Positions 27,192 to 35,504 of a stretch of DNA of 64,000 nt are shown here, piece by piece. Each line of letters begins with the position of its first letter. Position 1 is the stretch's first letter. This DNA is from Loigolactobacillus coryniformis subsp. coryniformis KCTC 3167 = DSM 20001 (GTDB lineage: Bacteria > Bacillota > Bacilli > Lactobacillales > Lactobacillaceae). A program made the position numbers and the translations under genes. The stretch is taken from positions 2,852,001-2,916,000 of the forward strand of contig NZ_CP017713.1 of NCBI RefSeq assembly GCF_002706425.1, given 5' to 3'. The notes under the pieces are model-generated. The model worked only from the letters and a program-made list of their open reading frames with translations, made no database searches and was not told the origin of the DNA.

Positions 27192-27797
27192 ATGAAAAAA
27201 CTCGTAAGAAATAGCATGCTAGTAGGGGCAGCTGTTTTGGGAATTGGTTCATTGGGTACAGTTGCTCAAGCAGCAACGACACCAGAACCAACGACACCAA
27301 CAACACCAGTTACAAGTGAGGCTACGGCTGAAATAACGCCTGGAACGATCACTTTAAGTTCGTCCCCTAGTTTCCAATTTGGTAAGGTAGAAGCTTCAGC
27401 AAACGATGTTTCGTATAACTCAACTTCCGTATCGGGAGATTTAAAGATTGCTGATGTTGGTACCGGTACTGGATATACTGTAACTGTTGCAGCATCACCA
27501 TTCACGGCAAAAGGCGGTGCAGCTTTAAAGAATGCACAACTAATATTAAATAATAAAGAAGTAACTCCTATTAAGGCGGATGATGCTGATAATGTATCAA
27601 CACCTCCAACACTTGTTACAAATCTTACACTATCAAGCTCACCAGTAACCGTTCTTAATGCTGCAGCTGGTAGTGGTGTAGGTGCTTATACTGGAACATA
27701 TGGTGCTACTGATGCTTCACTTAAGGTCCCAGCTGGTAATATTGGCGGAACCTACAGTTCAACATTAACATGGACATTGGCTAATGCACCTGCTTAA
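27192..27797 (+). CDS. WxL domain surface protein
   Basis: The 201-residue secreted protein has signal peptide MKKLVRNSMLVGAAVLGIGS ending AQAA, a Thr/Pro linker and a WxL-type domain ending LTWTLANAPA, where WTL is the distal WxL motif. The proximal motif is degenerate (GYTVTVAAS). WxL domains attach non-covalently to peptidoglycan of low-GC Gram-positives. ATG 27192 follows AAGGGGG. The next gene encodes the usual DUF916/DUF3324 partner, with an imperfect hairpin between that may lower downstream expression. Confidence 0.88.
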   Translation: MKKLVRNSMLVGAAVLGIGSLGTVAQAATTPEPTTPTTPVTSEATAEITPGTITLSSSPSFQFGKVEASANDVSYNSTSVSGDLKIADVGTGTGYTVTVAASPFTAKGGAALKNAQLILNNKEVTPIKADDADNVSTPPTLVTNLTLSSSPVTVLNAAAGSGVGAYTGTYGATDASLKVPAGNIGGTYSSTLTWTLANAPA

Positions 27798-27864
27798 ATA
27801 TAAAAATTGAGGGCTTGTAACTTAATTGTTGCATGCTCTCTCTTTTTCTTCGGGAGATGATATT

Positions 27865-28923
27865 TTGAAGAAGCGTATTTGGATTTTTATGCTGTTTTTA
27901 ATTAGTGTCATAACCTTTGGCTGCTTGGGTACCCAGAATGTTTTAGCCGCTACCTCAGAAGCTCAACCAGCAGTGACTTATAATATTGTGCCAGAACTTT
28001 CAAATGATCAGATAGATAAAAAAGTTGGTTATTTTGATTTGAAAGTGACGCCAAATCAAAAGTTACAAGCTAAATTTAGGATTAACAATAACGATACTAA
28101 AACGCATACTTATACTGTAATGGTGAACCGCGCATCGACTGGTACCAATGGGGTAATAGTCTATAACGAACATAATGTTAAAGCTGATTCATCTTTGAAA
28201 TACGATATTGAAAAATTAGTTACATATCCTAAGAGCGTCACCGTTGATGCAAAATCCTCAAAAGAGGTAGTCATCGATATTAATGCTCCTAAAGGAAATT
28301 TTGATGGCGTATTGTTAGGGGGTATCTGTATCGAACAGGATAATCAAGTCAGCAAGAGTAATGCTAAAGGTGTAACGTTGAAAAATAAGTATAATTATGT
28401 TCTAGGGCTACAGTTAAGACAAAGTACTGCTACAGTTGAGCCAAATTTGAAGTTGGTCAGAGCATATGAAGATACTAAAAATGGTCAGATTACAGTCAAC
28501 GCACTATTAGATAATGATGTGCCAAAATTGGAAGAAAAGGTTGATATTAAGGCAAAGGTAACATCAGAAAATAATAGTAAGGATGTTATCTTACAATCGG
28601 AAAAATCAAATATGTCGATTGCTCCGAATAGTTACTTTGCTTATCCAACCAATGTTAATACTGTTATGGGTACTAACAAAGATAAGAGGTTAAAGTCAGG
28701 TACTTATATGCTGTATTTGAATGTGAAGGCTAATGATGGTCAAAATACTTGGAAACTCCAACGTAAATTTACGGTTACTGGTAAGCAAAGTCGTGAAATC
28801 AATAAGAAGACACCAGTTAAAAATAGTCATGCTAAATCCAATATGGCTATTATCGAAACAGTTGCTGCAATTATAGTGGTTGCTGGATTAGGTGTTTGGT
28901 ATTATAAGAAACACAGGAAGTAG
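27865..28923 (+). CDS. DUF916/DUF3324 membrane-anchored partner of WxL protein
   Basis: The 352-residue protein has a signal peptide (KKRIWIFMLFLISVITFG), an N-terminal DUF916 domain (about 40-165, starting VTYNIVPELSNDQIDKKVGYFDLKV), a DUF3324 domain (about 165-310) and a C-terminal membrane helix IIETVAAIIVVAGLGVWYY with basic tail. Such proteins occur with WxL proteins in csc-type clusters and hold the complex at the membrane. The start is TTG 27865 behind GGGAGATGA. Here the cluster is reduced to two genes; no LPxTG member is present. Confidence 0.88.
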   Translation: MKKRIWIFMLFLISVITFGCLGTQNVLAATSEAQPAVTYNIVPELSNDQIDKKVGYFDLKVTPNQKLQAKFRINNNDTKTHTYTVMVNRASTGTNGVIVYNEHNVKADSSLKYDIEKLVTYPKSVTVDAKSSKEVVIDINAPKGNFDGVLLGGICIEQDNQVSKSNAKGVTLKNKYNYVLGLQLRQSTATVEPNLKLVRAYEDTKNGQITVNALLDNDVPKLEEKVDIKAKVTSENNSKDVILQSEKSNMSIAPNSYFAYPTNVNTVMGTNKDKRLKSGTYMLYLNVKANDGQNTWKLQRKFTVTGKQSREINKKTPVKNSHAKSNMAIIETVAAIIVVAGLGVWYYKKHRK

Positions 28924-28983
28924 AATATCTTAAAAATAAAGGACCCAATAACCCAAATGAGTTATTGAAGTGCCCTAAAATTG

Positions 28984-30310
28984 GGCTCTTTGTCAAATCC
29001 TGTTGATGAATAGCTTTTACAGAGTTGAAAGTCATGCGACTTTCAACTCTGTTTTTTTCATTGGTTTTGTTCTCATTTGCCGTAACTTAATACGTGAAAT
29101 CATATGATGGTAATTACGGAATCCAAATGCTGTGCGTTGAATTTGTTTAATCATTCGATTCATGCCTTCGACTGGGCCATTCGTATAGTCCGATTCACTG
29201 GCGTTGAGTACAACCACTAAGTTCTTTTTGAACGTTTGAAACACTGCTTTCATGTAGGGACTTATATTTTGACTTGTATATAGATCTTCCACAAGCTTGT
29301 CTTTGTCTTGATTCTTAAGGTTTTCCATGATGCTTTGCATCGACTCGTACGATGCTTTAAGTTCTTCGTTAATTGTCAGTCCTTGTTCTACACGTTCTAG
29401 TTGTGTGAGTTGTTTTCGCAGGTGTCGGTCATAAAAGACATGTTCCTCATCTAGATTTCCGGCATACTTCAAATAAAGCCGCCAGGCGAACTTTAACGTG
29501 CGATATTCATAGGATCTGTTATTGTACTTTTTCATGGTTTGCACCCGAGTTTGATTAAAAGCCCGAGTCATCATTGCAACGATGTGAAAGCGGTCGATCA
29601 CAATTTTTGCCTGCGGAAACATTGCCTTGGCAATGTCTTGATAGTAACTATTTAGATCTACGGTAACTGTTTTGACACGTGCTCGAACACTTGCTGGAAA
29701 TTGTTTAAAATAATCAGTAATACTTTGCTTGAATCGGTCTGGCAGAATTTGTTGAATTTCGTGCTCACCAGCGCCATTAATACAGATGAAATGGAGCCGA
29801 CCACCAATTCCTCTAAATTCATCCATGGCGAGATGAACCGGTAGATAGTTAAGATTTCTGCGAAATAAGTCATCATAGTTGTCTAAGTAACGACAGACAG
29901 TGCTAGCTGATATGCCGGCATCGATCGCAATGCTAGCTTGAGTGCGGTCGTCTTGTAGACTCATAAACACTTTCTGACGCGTGGCTCGGGAGATACAACA
30001 GTACTTGTCTACCACATCAGAAGTAGCCATAAACGACGCTTTACAATTACGACAAATGACGCGTTCTTTATGGAGTTCTAAATAAACTGGTTCACTCGCA
30101 TTCGCTGCCAGATAGGTCACGCGTGATACGTAGTGTCCATTATGACTTAGCTCGCAAAAGCCACAGTTAGCGCAATGTTTCTGGTCGAACTTAACCGTGG
30201 CTATATATACTTTTGCGCGCTTAGCTTTAATCACTTGATAGTTATATTTGTAAAAAACTACATTTGGGTCTTTAATACTGAGCGCAAATTTTATATTTAT
30301 CTACAGGGTC
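28984..30310 (-). mobile_element. ISL3-family insertion sequence
   Basis: The left end GGCTCTTTGTCAAATCCTGT at 28984 is the typical ISL3 terminus. The transposase is intact. The right end could not be fixed: GGACCCTGTAGATAAAT, read inward from 30311, resembles it only loosely, and no target duplication was found. Confidence 0.75.
29032..30234 (-). CDS. ISL3-family transposase
   Basis: The 400-residue protein has an N-terminal zinc-binding region (CANCGFC and CRNC), a helix-turn-helix (STVCRYLDNYD) and a DDE domain with Asp in LAMDEFRG, Asp in VTVDLNSYYQDIAK, and Glu in GPVEGMNRMIKQIQR. The motifs IDRFHIVAMM and YTNGPVEGMN define ISL3 transposases. It appears intact. Confidence 0.92.
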   Translation of the reverse strand: MIKAKRAKVYIATVKFDQKHCANCGFCELSHNGHYVSRVTYLAANASEPVYLELHKERVICRNCKASFMATSDVVDKYCCISRATRQKVFMSLQDDRTQASIAIDAGISASTVCRYLDNYDDLFRRNLNYLPVHLAMDEFRGIGGRLHFICINGAGEHEIQQILPDRFKQSITDYFKQFPASVRARVKTVTVDLNSYYQDIAKAMFPQAKIVIDRFHIVAMMTRAFNQTRVQTMKKYNNRSYEYRTLKFAWRLYLKYAGNLDEEHVFYDRHLRKQLTQLERVEQGLTINEELKASYESMQSIMENLKNQDKDKLVEDLYTSQNISPYMKAVFQTFKKNLVVVLNASESDYTNGPVEGMNRMIKQIQRTAFGFRNYHHMISRIKLRQMRTKPMKKTELKVA

Positions 30311-30620
30311 CATAAGTTTTCACGTCCTTTAAAAAAGATGCTGTAGTGGGTGGATTTTTTAGGTGCGAGGCTTATGGGCCTTTTTTATTTTGCACTAAAA
30401 AATCCTGCTAATAGATTACCATGTTAAGTAAGCTATCAACAGGAAAAAGTATAGAACCATCATTACGCTAGTCAACGTTAATGTCACACGCTTTAAGTTT
30501 TATCATTTTTGATGGAGCTAGATTATAGTTGTTAGTCCTAAAATAAAACTGATCGAACATGCCATTTTTTGCGGCATGTTCGATCAGCTTTTTTTCTTTA
30601 AACCAATAACTTATTTATTG
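30235..30620. other. Intergenic region between ISL3 and the helicase locus
   Basis: No gene. GGTCCATAAG (about 30308) can pair with CTTATGGGCC (about 30370) before a T-run, a long-loop terminator candidate; a stronger terminator follows at 30549. Confidence 0.55.
30549..30595. terminator. Strong bidirectional terminator at the end of the helicase operon
   Basis: CTGATCGAACATGCC pairs perfectly (15 bp) with GGCATGTTCGATCAG, with A-rich and T-rich flanks. On the minus strand it lies just after the last gene of the helicase operon. Confidence 0.88.
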
Positions 30621-30839
30621 CTATTCCACCGCCCGTGCCCCCATTAACCGCAACACCCCCGCCGCGCTACGCTGATTCTGGCACAAAAACTGTAAAAATT
30701 GCAGAAATTCGCCGGCGTCAGCTTGACGGTACAAAAACTCACCTAGTACATAGATCGACGCATCAGCCGACAATGGTCGATCTAAAAAGTCATGCTTAGC
30801 CAGCTCGTGGCCGACTGGTAATCCTAAATCTGTCATCAA
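30621..30839 (-). CDS. Small uncharacterised protein, end of helicase operon
   Basis: 72 residues, MMTDLGLPVGHELAKHDFLDR..., with a helical Phe/Leu/Gln-rich centre (EFLQFLQFLCQNQRS). ATG 30839 follows GAAAGGAGTCG. No domain recognised. A hairpin repeat separates it from the upstream antitoxin-like gene, but all are on one strand. Confidence 0.55.
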   Translation of the reverse strand: MMTDLGLPVGHELAKHDFLDRPLSADASIYVLGEFLYRQADAGEFLQFLQFLCQNQRSAAGVLRLMGARAVE

Positions 30840-30910
30840 AGCGACTCCTTTCCTAAAAACTAGATAGTATTTGAAAAATGCTGTCAGCTTTTTTCATTAC
30901 TAATTTGTTT

Positions 30911-31134
30911 AAACGTGGTCGAAAAAGCCGATTTCTGCGCCTAACCACGCCAGTCAAGCACATCACTTGCTTATTACCCGGCTGCCATGCTTCAACTTGG
31001 CGATTTTTGCCTTAGTTGCATGGTCAACGTCCGGAACATTAAAGATTATTAGCAGTCCTTGCTAATAATCCACCACTACTGCGAAGTAGTAGGCTAGTGC
31101 TCAAAATCTGGACGCTTTTGCAAACACACTCTAG
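30911..31134 (-). repeat. Dispersed hairpin repeat, copy 3 (long form)
   Basis: Read on the minus strand it contains GTTTGCAAAAGC at one end and GCTTTTTCGACCAC at the other, and inside three hairpins: CTACTAC...GTAGT, GATTATTAGCA...TGCTAATAATC and CAACT...AGTTG before CATGGCAG. The order and loop context match 35980-36215, with different stem bases but pairing kept. Confidence 0.75.
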
Positions 31135-31316
31135 CAGTCAAAAGCTTCACCGAGCAACGTTTCTAGCTCACTGTGCCATTTATGCGCCGCGAGTACGACT
31201 ACGCAATCGTTGGTACGCATATTGCGAATCACCAACACGCCGTCTGTGCGGTCTAGCTCACGCACTATTTTGTTCAAATGCATCTTCGCCGTACTAACGG
31301 TGACCGTCTCGATCAT
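31131..31316 (-). CDS. Phd/YefM-like antitoxin-fold protein, no partner toxin
   Basis: 61 residues beginning MIETVTVSTAKMHLNKIVREL, which fits the N-terminal strand-helix of Phd/YefM antitoxins (T-V-S-x-A-x-x-x-L-x-x-I-V), followed by VLVIRNMRTNDCVVVLAAHKWHSEL, the second strand pair and helix. The C-terminal toxin-neutralising tail is very short. ATG 31316 follows GAGGAGG. No Doc, YoeB or similar toxin lies next to it; upstream is the helicase (27-bp gap). It may be an autoregulator of the operon. Confidence 0.6.
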   Translation of the reverse strand: MIETVTVSTAKMHLNKIVRELDRTDGVLVIRNMRTNDCVVVLAAHKWHSELETLLGEAFDC

Positions 31317-31345
31317 CAGCTCTCACCTCCTCTACAATAGCGCCA

Positions 31346-32677
31346 TTAGCTGCGCACATCTGCTGGCACCACATCAGTCTGCATCGGCAAATGACCCCCG
31401 TCACCCACAGCCACAGCTTGTTCCTGCACTAATTGTGGCGTGAAGCGCATCTGCCCCGGCACAAAGCTAAACGCCAATTCCGCCAGCCGCCCCGACCGAT
31501 TTTTACGAAAAATCAGATTCAGATGGCGCGTGGCCTTGCGCTCCTCACTCAAACTGGCCGGATACAGAAAACTGACCACATTGGAATCCTGCTCAATACT
31601 GCCCGACTCGCGTAAATCAGCTAATTGTGGCGTGCGATCGACGCGTTTTTCCAACTCCCGATTCAATTGCGAGAACAAAATGATCGGAATATCCAACTCG
31701 TTGGTCAGCAATTTCAGCTCGCGGGTAATAATCTCGATCTCCTGCCGCCGATCATGCCGCGCCGCCACCCGATCCAAACTGATTATTTGCAAATAATCGA
31801 TCACCGCCACATACTGACCCGCCGGTGCGTGCAACGCATGGTCCCGGATCACCTTGACGATCTGCGGTAGCACCAACAGTTTATCGTGCAATTGCAATCG
31901 CTGCTGATCTAACTGACCCACCGCTGCCTGCACCTGCTGTTTTTCCGCCGCCGACAACTGGAACGGATTGGCGAACTTGCCCACTGCGACCCCAGTAGAA
32001 TAAGCCACCGTCCGCTGATAATTGTCAGTCGCCGTCATTTCCAGGGAAAATAGATCTACCGTCAAGGCCGCATCATGGCTTAGCGCGCGCTGAATTAGAT
32101 TAACCGCAAAAGCTGACTTACCAATGCCAGGGCGGGCGCCGATTGTCCAGAGTACACCACCGCGCAGGCCGCCATTGAACACCGCATCCACATTAGAAAA
32201 GGTTTTGATGCCGTTAGCTTGCGGTTGAGCCAAGGCTTGCAACAGCTCCGCGCCGTGCTCCGACATACTCCGTGTCGGCAACTTCGGCTGATTCAGCGCT
32301 GCTAGCTGCGCACTTTGTACCTGTAACTCGGCTAAATTATCCGCGCTAGGCAAAGCAAAGTAGGCTTGGGCCGCTACTTGCAGCTTGCCTTGCGCATACC
32401 AGAAATGCAGCGCCTGCAAGCTATCCTGAAAAATCGCTTCGTCATCAAATGGCCGCTCAAAAGTTTGCCACTCATCAGCCGCAAAGGCCAACGGATAGGC
32501 AGCGTTGAAGCGCCGCTGGATCTCGACCCAGTTGCGGTACGGTCCCGGCTCCGCCACCATAAACTGAATAAATTCACGACAACTTTTGACGCCAAACCAT
32601 TCAGCGTCGATGCTCACCGTCTGCATCATTTCCGGATGATGCAATAAATAATGTACTACCTTAGTGTCCAATGGCAT
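31346..32677 (-). CDS. DnaB-like replicative helicase
   Basis: The 443-residue protein has an N-terminal helical domain (1-110) and a RecA-type C-terminal helicase domain with Walker A GARPGIGKSAF (about residues 183-193), a DnaB H1a-like FSLEMT, Walker B VAVIDYLQII, the H3-type ILFSQLNRELEKR, and DLRESGSIEQDSNVV. This is the arrangement of hexameric DnaB helicases, but shorter at the N-terminus than chromosomal DnaC/DnaB. It overlaps the upstream DnaD-like gene by 17 bp and has its own GGAGGAG. Chromosomal replication would use another copy, so this is an accessory or mobile-element helicase. Confidence 0.88.
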   Translation of the reverse strand: MPLDTKVVHYLLHHPEMMQTVSIDAEWFGVKSCREFIQFMVAEPGPYRNWVEIQRRFNAAYPLAFAADEWQTFERPFDDEAIFQDSLQALHFWYAQGKLQVAAQAYFALPSADNLAELQVQSAQLAALNQPKLPTRSMSEHGAELLQALAQPQANGIKTFSNVDAVFNGGLRGGVLWTIGARPGIGKSAFAVNLIQRALSHDAALTVDLFSLEMTATDNYQRTVAYSTGVAVGKFANPFQLSAAEKQQVQAAVGQLDQQRLQLHDKLLVLPQIVKVIRDHALHAPAGQYVAVIDYLQIISLDRVAARHDRRQEIEIITRELKLLTNELDIPIILFSQLNRELEKRVDRTPQLADLRESGSIEQDSNVVSFLYPASLSEERKATRHLNLIFRKNRSGRLAELAFSFVPGQMRFTPQLVQEQAVAVGDGGHLPMQTDVVPADVRS

Positions 32678-33551
32678 GCCCGATCTCCTCCACTTCCGCT
32701 ATCGTTGTGCTGACAGACTCTTCTGCCGCCCGGGCGACCACTTGCGTCACATCACCACAACAAAGATTGAATAAATTCGCTAAATAACGCTGCTTGGTCA
32801 GCGGCGCCGCCGATTGTACATGTGGTGCTGGCGGTGCCTCCAATAAATACTGGTTAAACTTCGGTCCAAACAAAGTCTGTGGTCGCAAAAACTTCCAATA
32901 ATCGGTACCATACCAATCCTTGCACTTCCAATCGATCACCTGCTTGATCTGTTTGATCGTCACTTGCTGCTCAAATAATTGCGCTAGCAAAATCTGTGTT
33001 GCCGAGTCGTTACTAAATTGTTTGCCTGACTGTTGCCGCAAGTAGGCTAGGATTTTGCCGCTAGATGCCGCTAACTTAGTGCGTTGCTCCGGGGTATATT
33101 TTTGCAAAGTCAGTGGAGTGACACCAGTTAAGGCCGCTTGCTGATTTATCGAGCGCGCTTGACTTTTCTGGTCAGGTAAATCAAACTTGATCAGTCCAGT
33201 ATAGTTGGCCCCAGCATCAGGTGCATAGCGCTCCCAATGACAGATCTGGTAGTGACCGTTACTAGCCGGTCGCATTAGATCGCACTGTGCCAACAAAGCC
33301 ACCACCGGCGCAACGTATGAACCGCGCTCGATTTTGACCCAGCGCGCTAATTCAGTCAACGTCAACGGTTTGTCTGGATCAGTGTATAGCAACCCATTCT
33401 GCCGCAACGCGCCAGCCACGAATAACGCCTTGATCCACAGCATATAGCCAGTGTGACACTGACTACGATTAGCTAATTTTTCTAATTTAGTTAATTCCGG
33501 TAAATGTAAAAAATCATCCGGTAGTCTAAATAACGTTCGCAAACCCAGCAC
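32661..33551 (-). CDS. Phage-type replication protein (DnaD-like, conserved phage C-terminal domain)
   Basis: 296 residues. The N-terminal part (about 1-115) has a winged-helix look of phage replisome organisers (LTLTELARWVKIERGSYVAPVVALL). The central part (about 168-240: KILAYLRQQSGKQF, then IKQIKQVIDWKCKDW and KFLRPQTLFGPKFNQYL) matches the conserved phage C-terminal domain of DnaD/helicase-loader proteins. It should bring the DnaB-like protein encoded next to a DNA site. The start is GTG 33551 or TTG 33542, only 10-20 nt from the candidate promoter at 33564-33605. Confidence 0.75.
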   Translation of the reverse strand: MLGLRTLFRLPDDFLHLPELTKLEKLANRSQCHTGYMLWIKALFVAGALRQNGLLYTDPDKPLTLTELARWVKIERGSYVAPVVALLAQCDLMRPASNGHYQICHWERYAPDAGANYTGLIKFDLPDQKSQARSINQQAALTGVTPLTLQKYTPEQRTKLAASSGKILAYLRQQSGKQFSNDSATQILLAQLFEQQVTIKQIKQVIDWKCKDWYGTDYWKFLRPQTLFGPKFNQYLLEAPPAPHVQSAAPLTKQRYLANLFNLCCGDVTQVVARAAEESVSTTIAEVEEIGHAIGH

Positions 33552-33563
33552 CTCTTTTTATTT

Positions 33564-33605
33564 CTTCACTTATAGATGCCGTATCAACGACCGCTTTTGT
33601 GCCAC
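33564..33605 (-). promoter_or_regulatory. Sigma-regulon promoter A (helicase operon)
   Basis: On the minus strand: GTGGCACAAA, 11 bp, ATACGGCATCTATAAG, then TGAAG. The same two blocks with the same 11-bp gap lie at 35505-35546 before the DUF1659 gene. No sigma-A promoter overlaps. Confidence 0.7.
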
Positions 33606-33613
33606 AATTTAGG

Positions 33614-33677
33614 CAAAAAAAATAGACCACATACAGTAAACGTTGATTTAACGCAACTGACGCGGTCTATTTTTTTA
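33614..33677 (-). terminator. Terminator between ComK-like gene and helicase operon
   Basis: AAATAGACC pairs with GGTCTATTT, with an inner CAGTTGCG/CGTTTACTG-type helix, and T-runs on both sides. It separates the ComK-like transcript from promoter A. Confidence 0.75.
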
Positions 33678-33728
33678 AAGTTTTTGACTAAGAATTACCG
33701 TCGATAACGATTTAAATTTTATCGTCAG

Positions 33729-33808
33729 TGTTGCTGACAACACTGCATCCTGTTGCCCGCAACACCCTTGACCGTTGTTGGCAACACCCAACACTGTTGC
33801 ACACAACA
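33729..33808. repeat. Array of four TGTTG/CAACA palindromes
   Basis: TGTTG-CTGA-CAACA (33729-33742), TGTTG-CCCG-CAACA (33751-33764), TGTTG-G-CAACA (33776-33786) and TGTTG-CACA-CAACA (33795-33808). Centres are about 22, 23.5 and 20.5 bp apart, close to two helical turns, so all sites face the same side of the helix. They lie between the ComK-like gene and the helicase operon and could be replication iterons or operators. Confidence 0.75.
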
Positions 33809-33815
33809 GTCACTT

Positions 33816-34628
33816 TTATGACTGCTGCCGGCGTGCTTTGATCAACTCACGCGGCGGAAACCAGGCGTATTGCGCCCGTTCAGTCGCCTCATGGATCGTA
33901 CTGCAACACTCATCTGTTGCGATATAACAAACATCTTCATCGTGATTAGCGAAGATAAACTGCCGAATCTGCCATGCCGACCACAGTGGTAGCCTTAATC
34001 CAGGTATCTCCGGCAAGTTAGCCGGAACAACTAAGTCAACATGACTACTAGGCAGCCACTGTTCGATCGCCCATTGCGTCAACTGGTGCGTATAAATCAG
34101 CATTGCGCGCACCTGCGCCAACTTCTTAAGTAACTTCCGCTTGCAGATATGCACCCGAACAATCACTTGCCGTTGTGTTTGCGGCTGCGTAAAAGTCACA
34201 AAGGTTGCCTTACTAGTAGTATAAATCGAATCGTACCAGCGACTGCCGATCCATGAAGTTTGCCCCCAGCTAGGTGTGCTCTCCGGTACAAACGAATTCT
34301 CCCCCGCAAAATAAAGCGGCTTCCAGCCCAATCTACGTGCTACCCAATGCCAAAATCGCGGACTCGTTAATGACCGCTCACTATACTCGCTGATCAAATC
34401 GTTAGACTTACAAGTGGTCAAGATGCAACGCCCATTGATCCCGATCATAGCCGTATAGTATCGCTTACCTTCCATATTAACCGCATGCGCTAAGCTAGCG
34501 ACATAAACCGTATCAGGTCTTATCACAAATTCATCACTCAACTCAACCAGATCTAACCGCGATTCGATCTGCTCCAAATCAAAATACGGTACGTCGTCGT
34601 TAATAAACTTGGGTTTTCGAACTAACAT
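33816..34628 (-). CDS. ComK-like transcription factor
   Basis: 270 residues. The middle part follows the ComK pattern: GINGRCILTTCKSNDLI, then RFWHWVARRLGWKPLYFAG, the FVPESTPSWGQTSWIGSRW segment corresponding to FPT...S..P.C.WI in Bacillus ComK, and ATFVTFTQPQTQRQVIVRV with the final basic helix RKLLKKLAQVRAML. A C-terminal extension of about 80 residues with a Cys-Cys pair (DECCSTI) is unusual, as Bacillus ComK is 192 residues. ATG 34628 follows AAAGGGG. The gene is divergent from a sigma factor. ComK assignment is by pattern only. Confidence 0.55.
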   Translation of the reverse strand: MLVRKPKFINDDVPYFDLEQIESRLDLVELSDEFVIRPDTVYVASLAHAVNMEGKRYYTAMIGINGRCILTTCKSNDLISEYSERSLTSPRFWHWVARRLGWKPLYFAGENSFVPESTPSWGQTSWIGSRWYDSIYTTSKATFVTFTQPQTQRQVIVRVHICKRKLLKKLAQVRAMLIYTHQLTQWAIEQWLPSSHVDLVVPANLPEIPGLRLPLWSAWQIRQFIFANHDEDVCYIATDECCSTIHEATERAQYAWFPPRELIKARRQQS

Positions 34629-34805
34629 TTTTTAACCCCTTTAAATATCGACGATAATAATTAGCTACATTAATAGCATAAACGACAAAGGTAAACCAGT
34701 GCATGAGGAAGCGCTTATTTTTTAATGAAAATATTATTAAGCTTACATTAAAAAAGCTAAGTTAGCACCACCAAAGGCTTTTGCATCAAGAAAGCGTTTT
34801 ATTTT

Positions 34806-34813
34806 TATTCGTA
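34806..34813 (-). promoter_or_regulatory. TACGAATA box upstream of the ComK-like gene
   Basis: TACGAATA on the minus strand is identical to the core -10 box (cin-box) used by streptococcal ComX. It lies about 180 bp upstream of the ComK-like start, preceded by GACAAAAAAGGCG. An 8-bp match is expected about twice by chance in a window this size. Confidence 0.35.
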
Positions 34814-34910
34814 AATTCGCCTTTTTTGTCGTTTGCGTACTGCGGGGGTTGACCAGTATGCTTATAGCGTCCTAGACGTCTGGGATCACTACAGAAAAGG
34901 TTGTGATCCA

Positions 34911-35408
34911 ATGACAAATCAATTGATCAACACCGCATTTAACGCTGCACTCGCCGATAAAAAGCTGATTTTCGGCGTCTTAAAAAAACTCAACATCACC
35001 CGACAGAATCCTGATTTTGACGACTATTTTCAAGAATGCATCCTGGCTTATGTCGACGCGTATTGCCGCTATGCCGAAAATGGCGCCAGCCTTGATCGCC
35101 ACACTTATCTCTACATCAAACTGCGCCAACGCGTGATTGACTTACTACGCAAACACGACTGTTACCAACGCTACTTCGGCCACACCGCGCCCGATGACCG
35201 CAGTAGCGACACCGAACACAGTCTATACCAAGCACTACTCTTGCAGCAACTACTAACTGAACTCCCGCTAACCGAAAACCAATTATTCCGCCTACTTTAC
35301 CTGCAAGATGACTCGATCACCGAGATCTGCCAACAATTAAAAATTAGTCGCCGCACCGTTTACCGCCGCCGAACTAAGTTATTGGCAAAGTTACAGCAAT
35401 TATTGTAA
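34911..35408 (+). CDS. Small sigma-70 family factor (ComX/SigH-like)
   Basis: 165 residues. Region 2 covers about 25-85 (DDYFQECILAYVDAYCRY, then TYLYIKLRQRVIDLLRK, with the core -10-recognition helix), and region 4 covers about 110-165 (LTENQLFRLLYLQDDSITEICQQLKISRRTVYRRRTKLLAKL, a clear helix-turn-helix). There is no anti-sigma gene beside it. The start is ATG 34911 behind AAAAGG; a longer frame to 34833 is possible. It is divergent from the ComK-like gene. The shared promoter blocks at 33564 and 35505 are its most likely targets. Confidence 0.8.
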   Translation: MTNQLINTAFNAALADKKLIFGVLKKLNITRQNPDFDDYFQECILAYVDAYCRYAENGASLDRHTYLYIKLRQRVIDLLRKHDCYQRYFGHTAPDDRSSDTEHSLYQALLLQQLLTELPLTENQLFRLLYLQDDSITEICQQLKISRRTVYRRRTKLLAKLQQLL

Positions 35409-35454
35409 CGATTGATTTCAGTTACCATGTTCTCAACCAATCTAGACTAAACGC

Positions 35455-35486
35455 GCCTAAAAAAGCAGATTACTGCGCCTTTTTAG
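35455..35486 (+). terminator. Terminator of the sigma factor gene
   Basis: CCTAAAAAAGCAG pairs imperfectly with CTGCGCCTTTTTAG, ending in T-rich sequence. Confidence 0.6.
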
Positions 35487-35504
35487 ATACCCTGTAGAAA
35501 AAAG

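Noticed and set aside
33729-33808. CRISPR-like array from the repeated TGTTG/CAACA units
   Set aside because: Units are 11-14 bp palindromes with 7-11 bp between; far too short for repeat-spacer structure.
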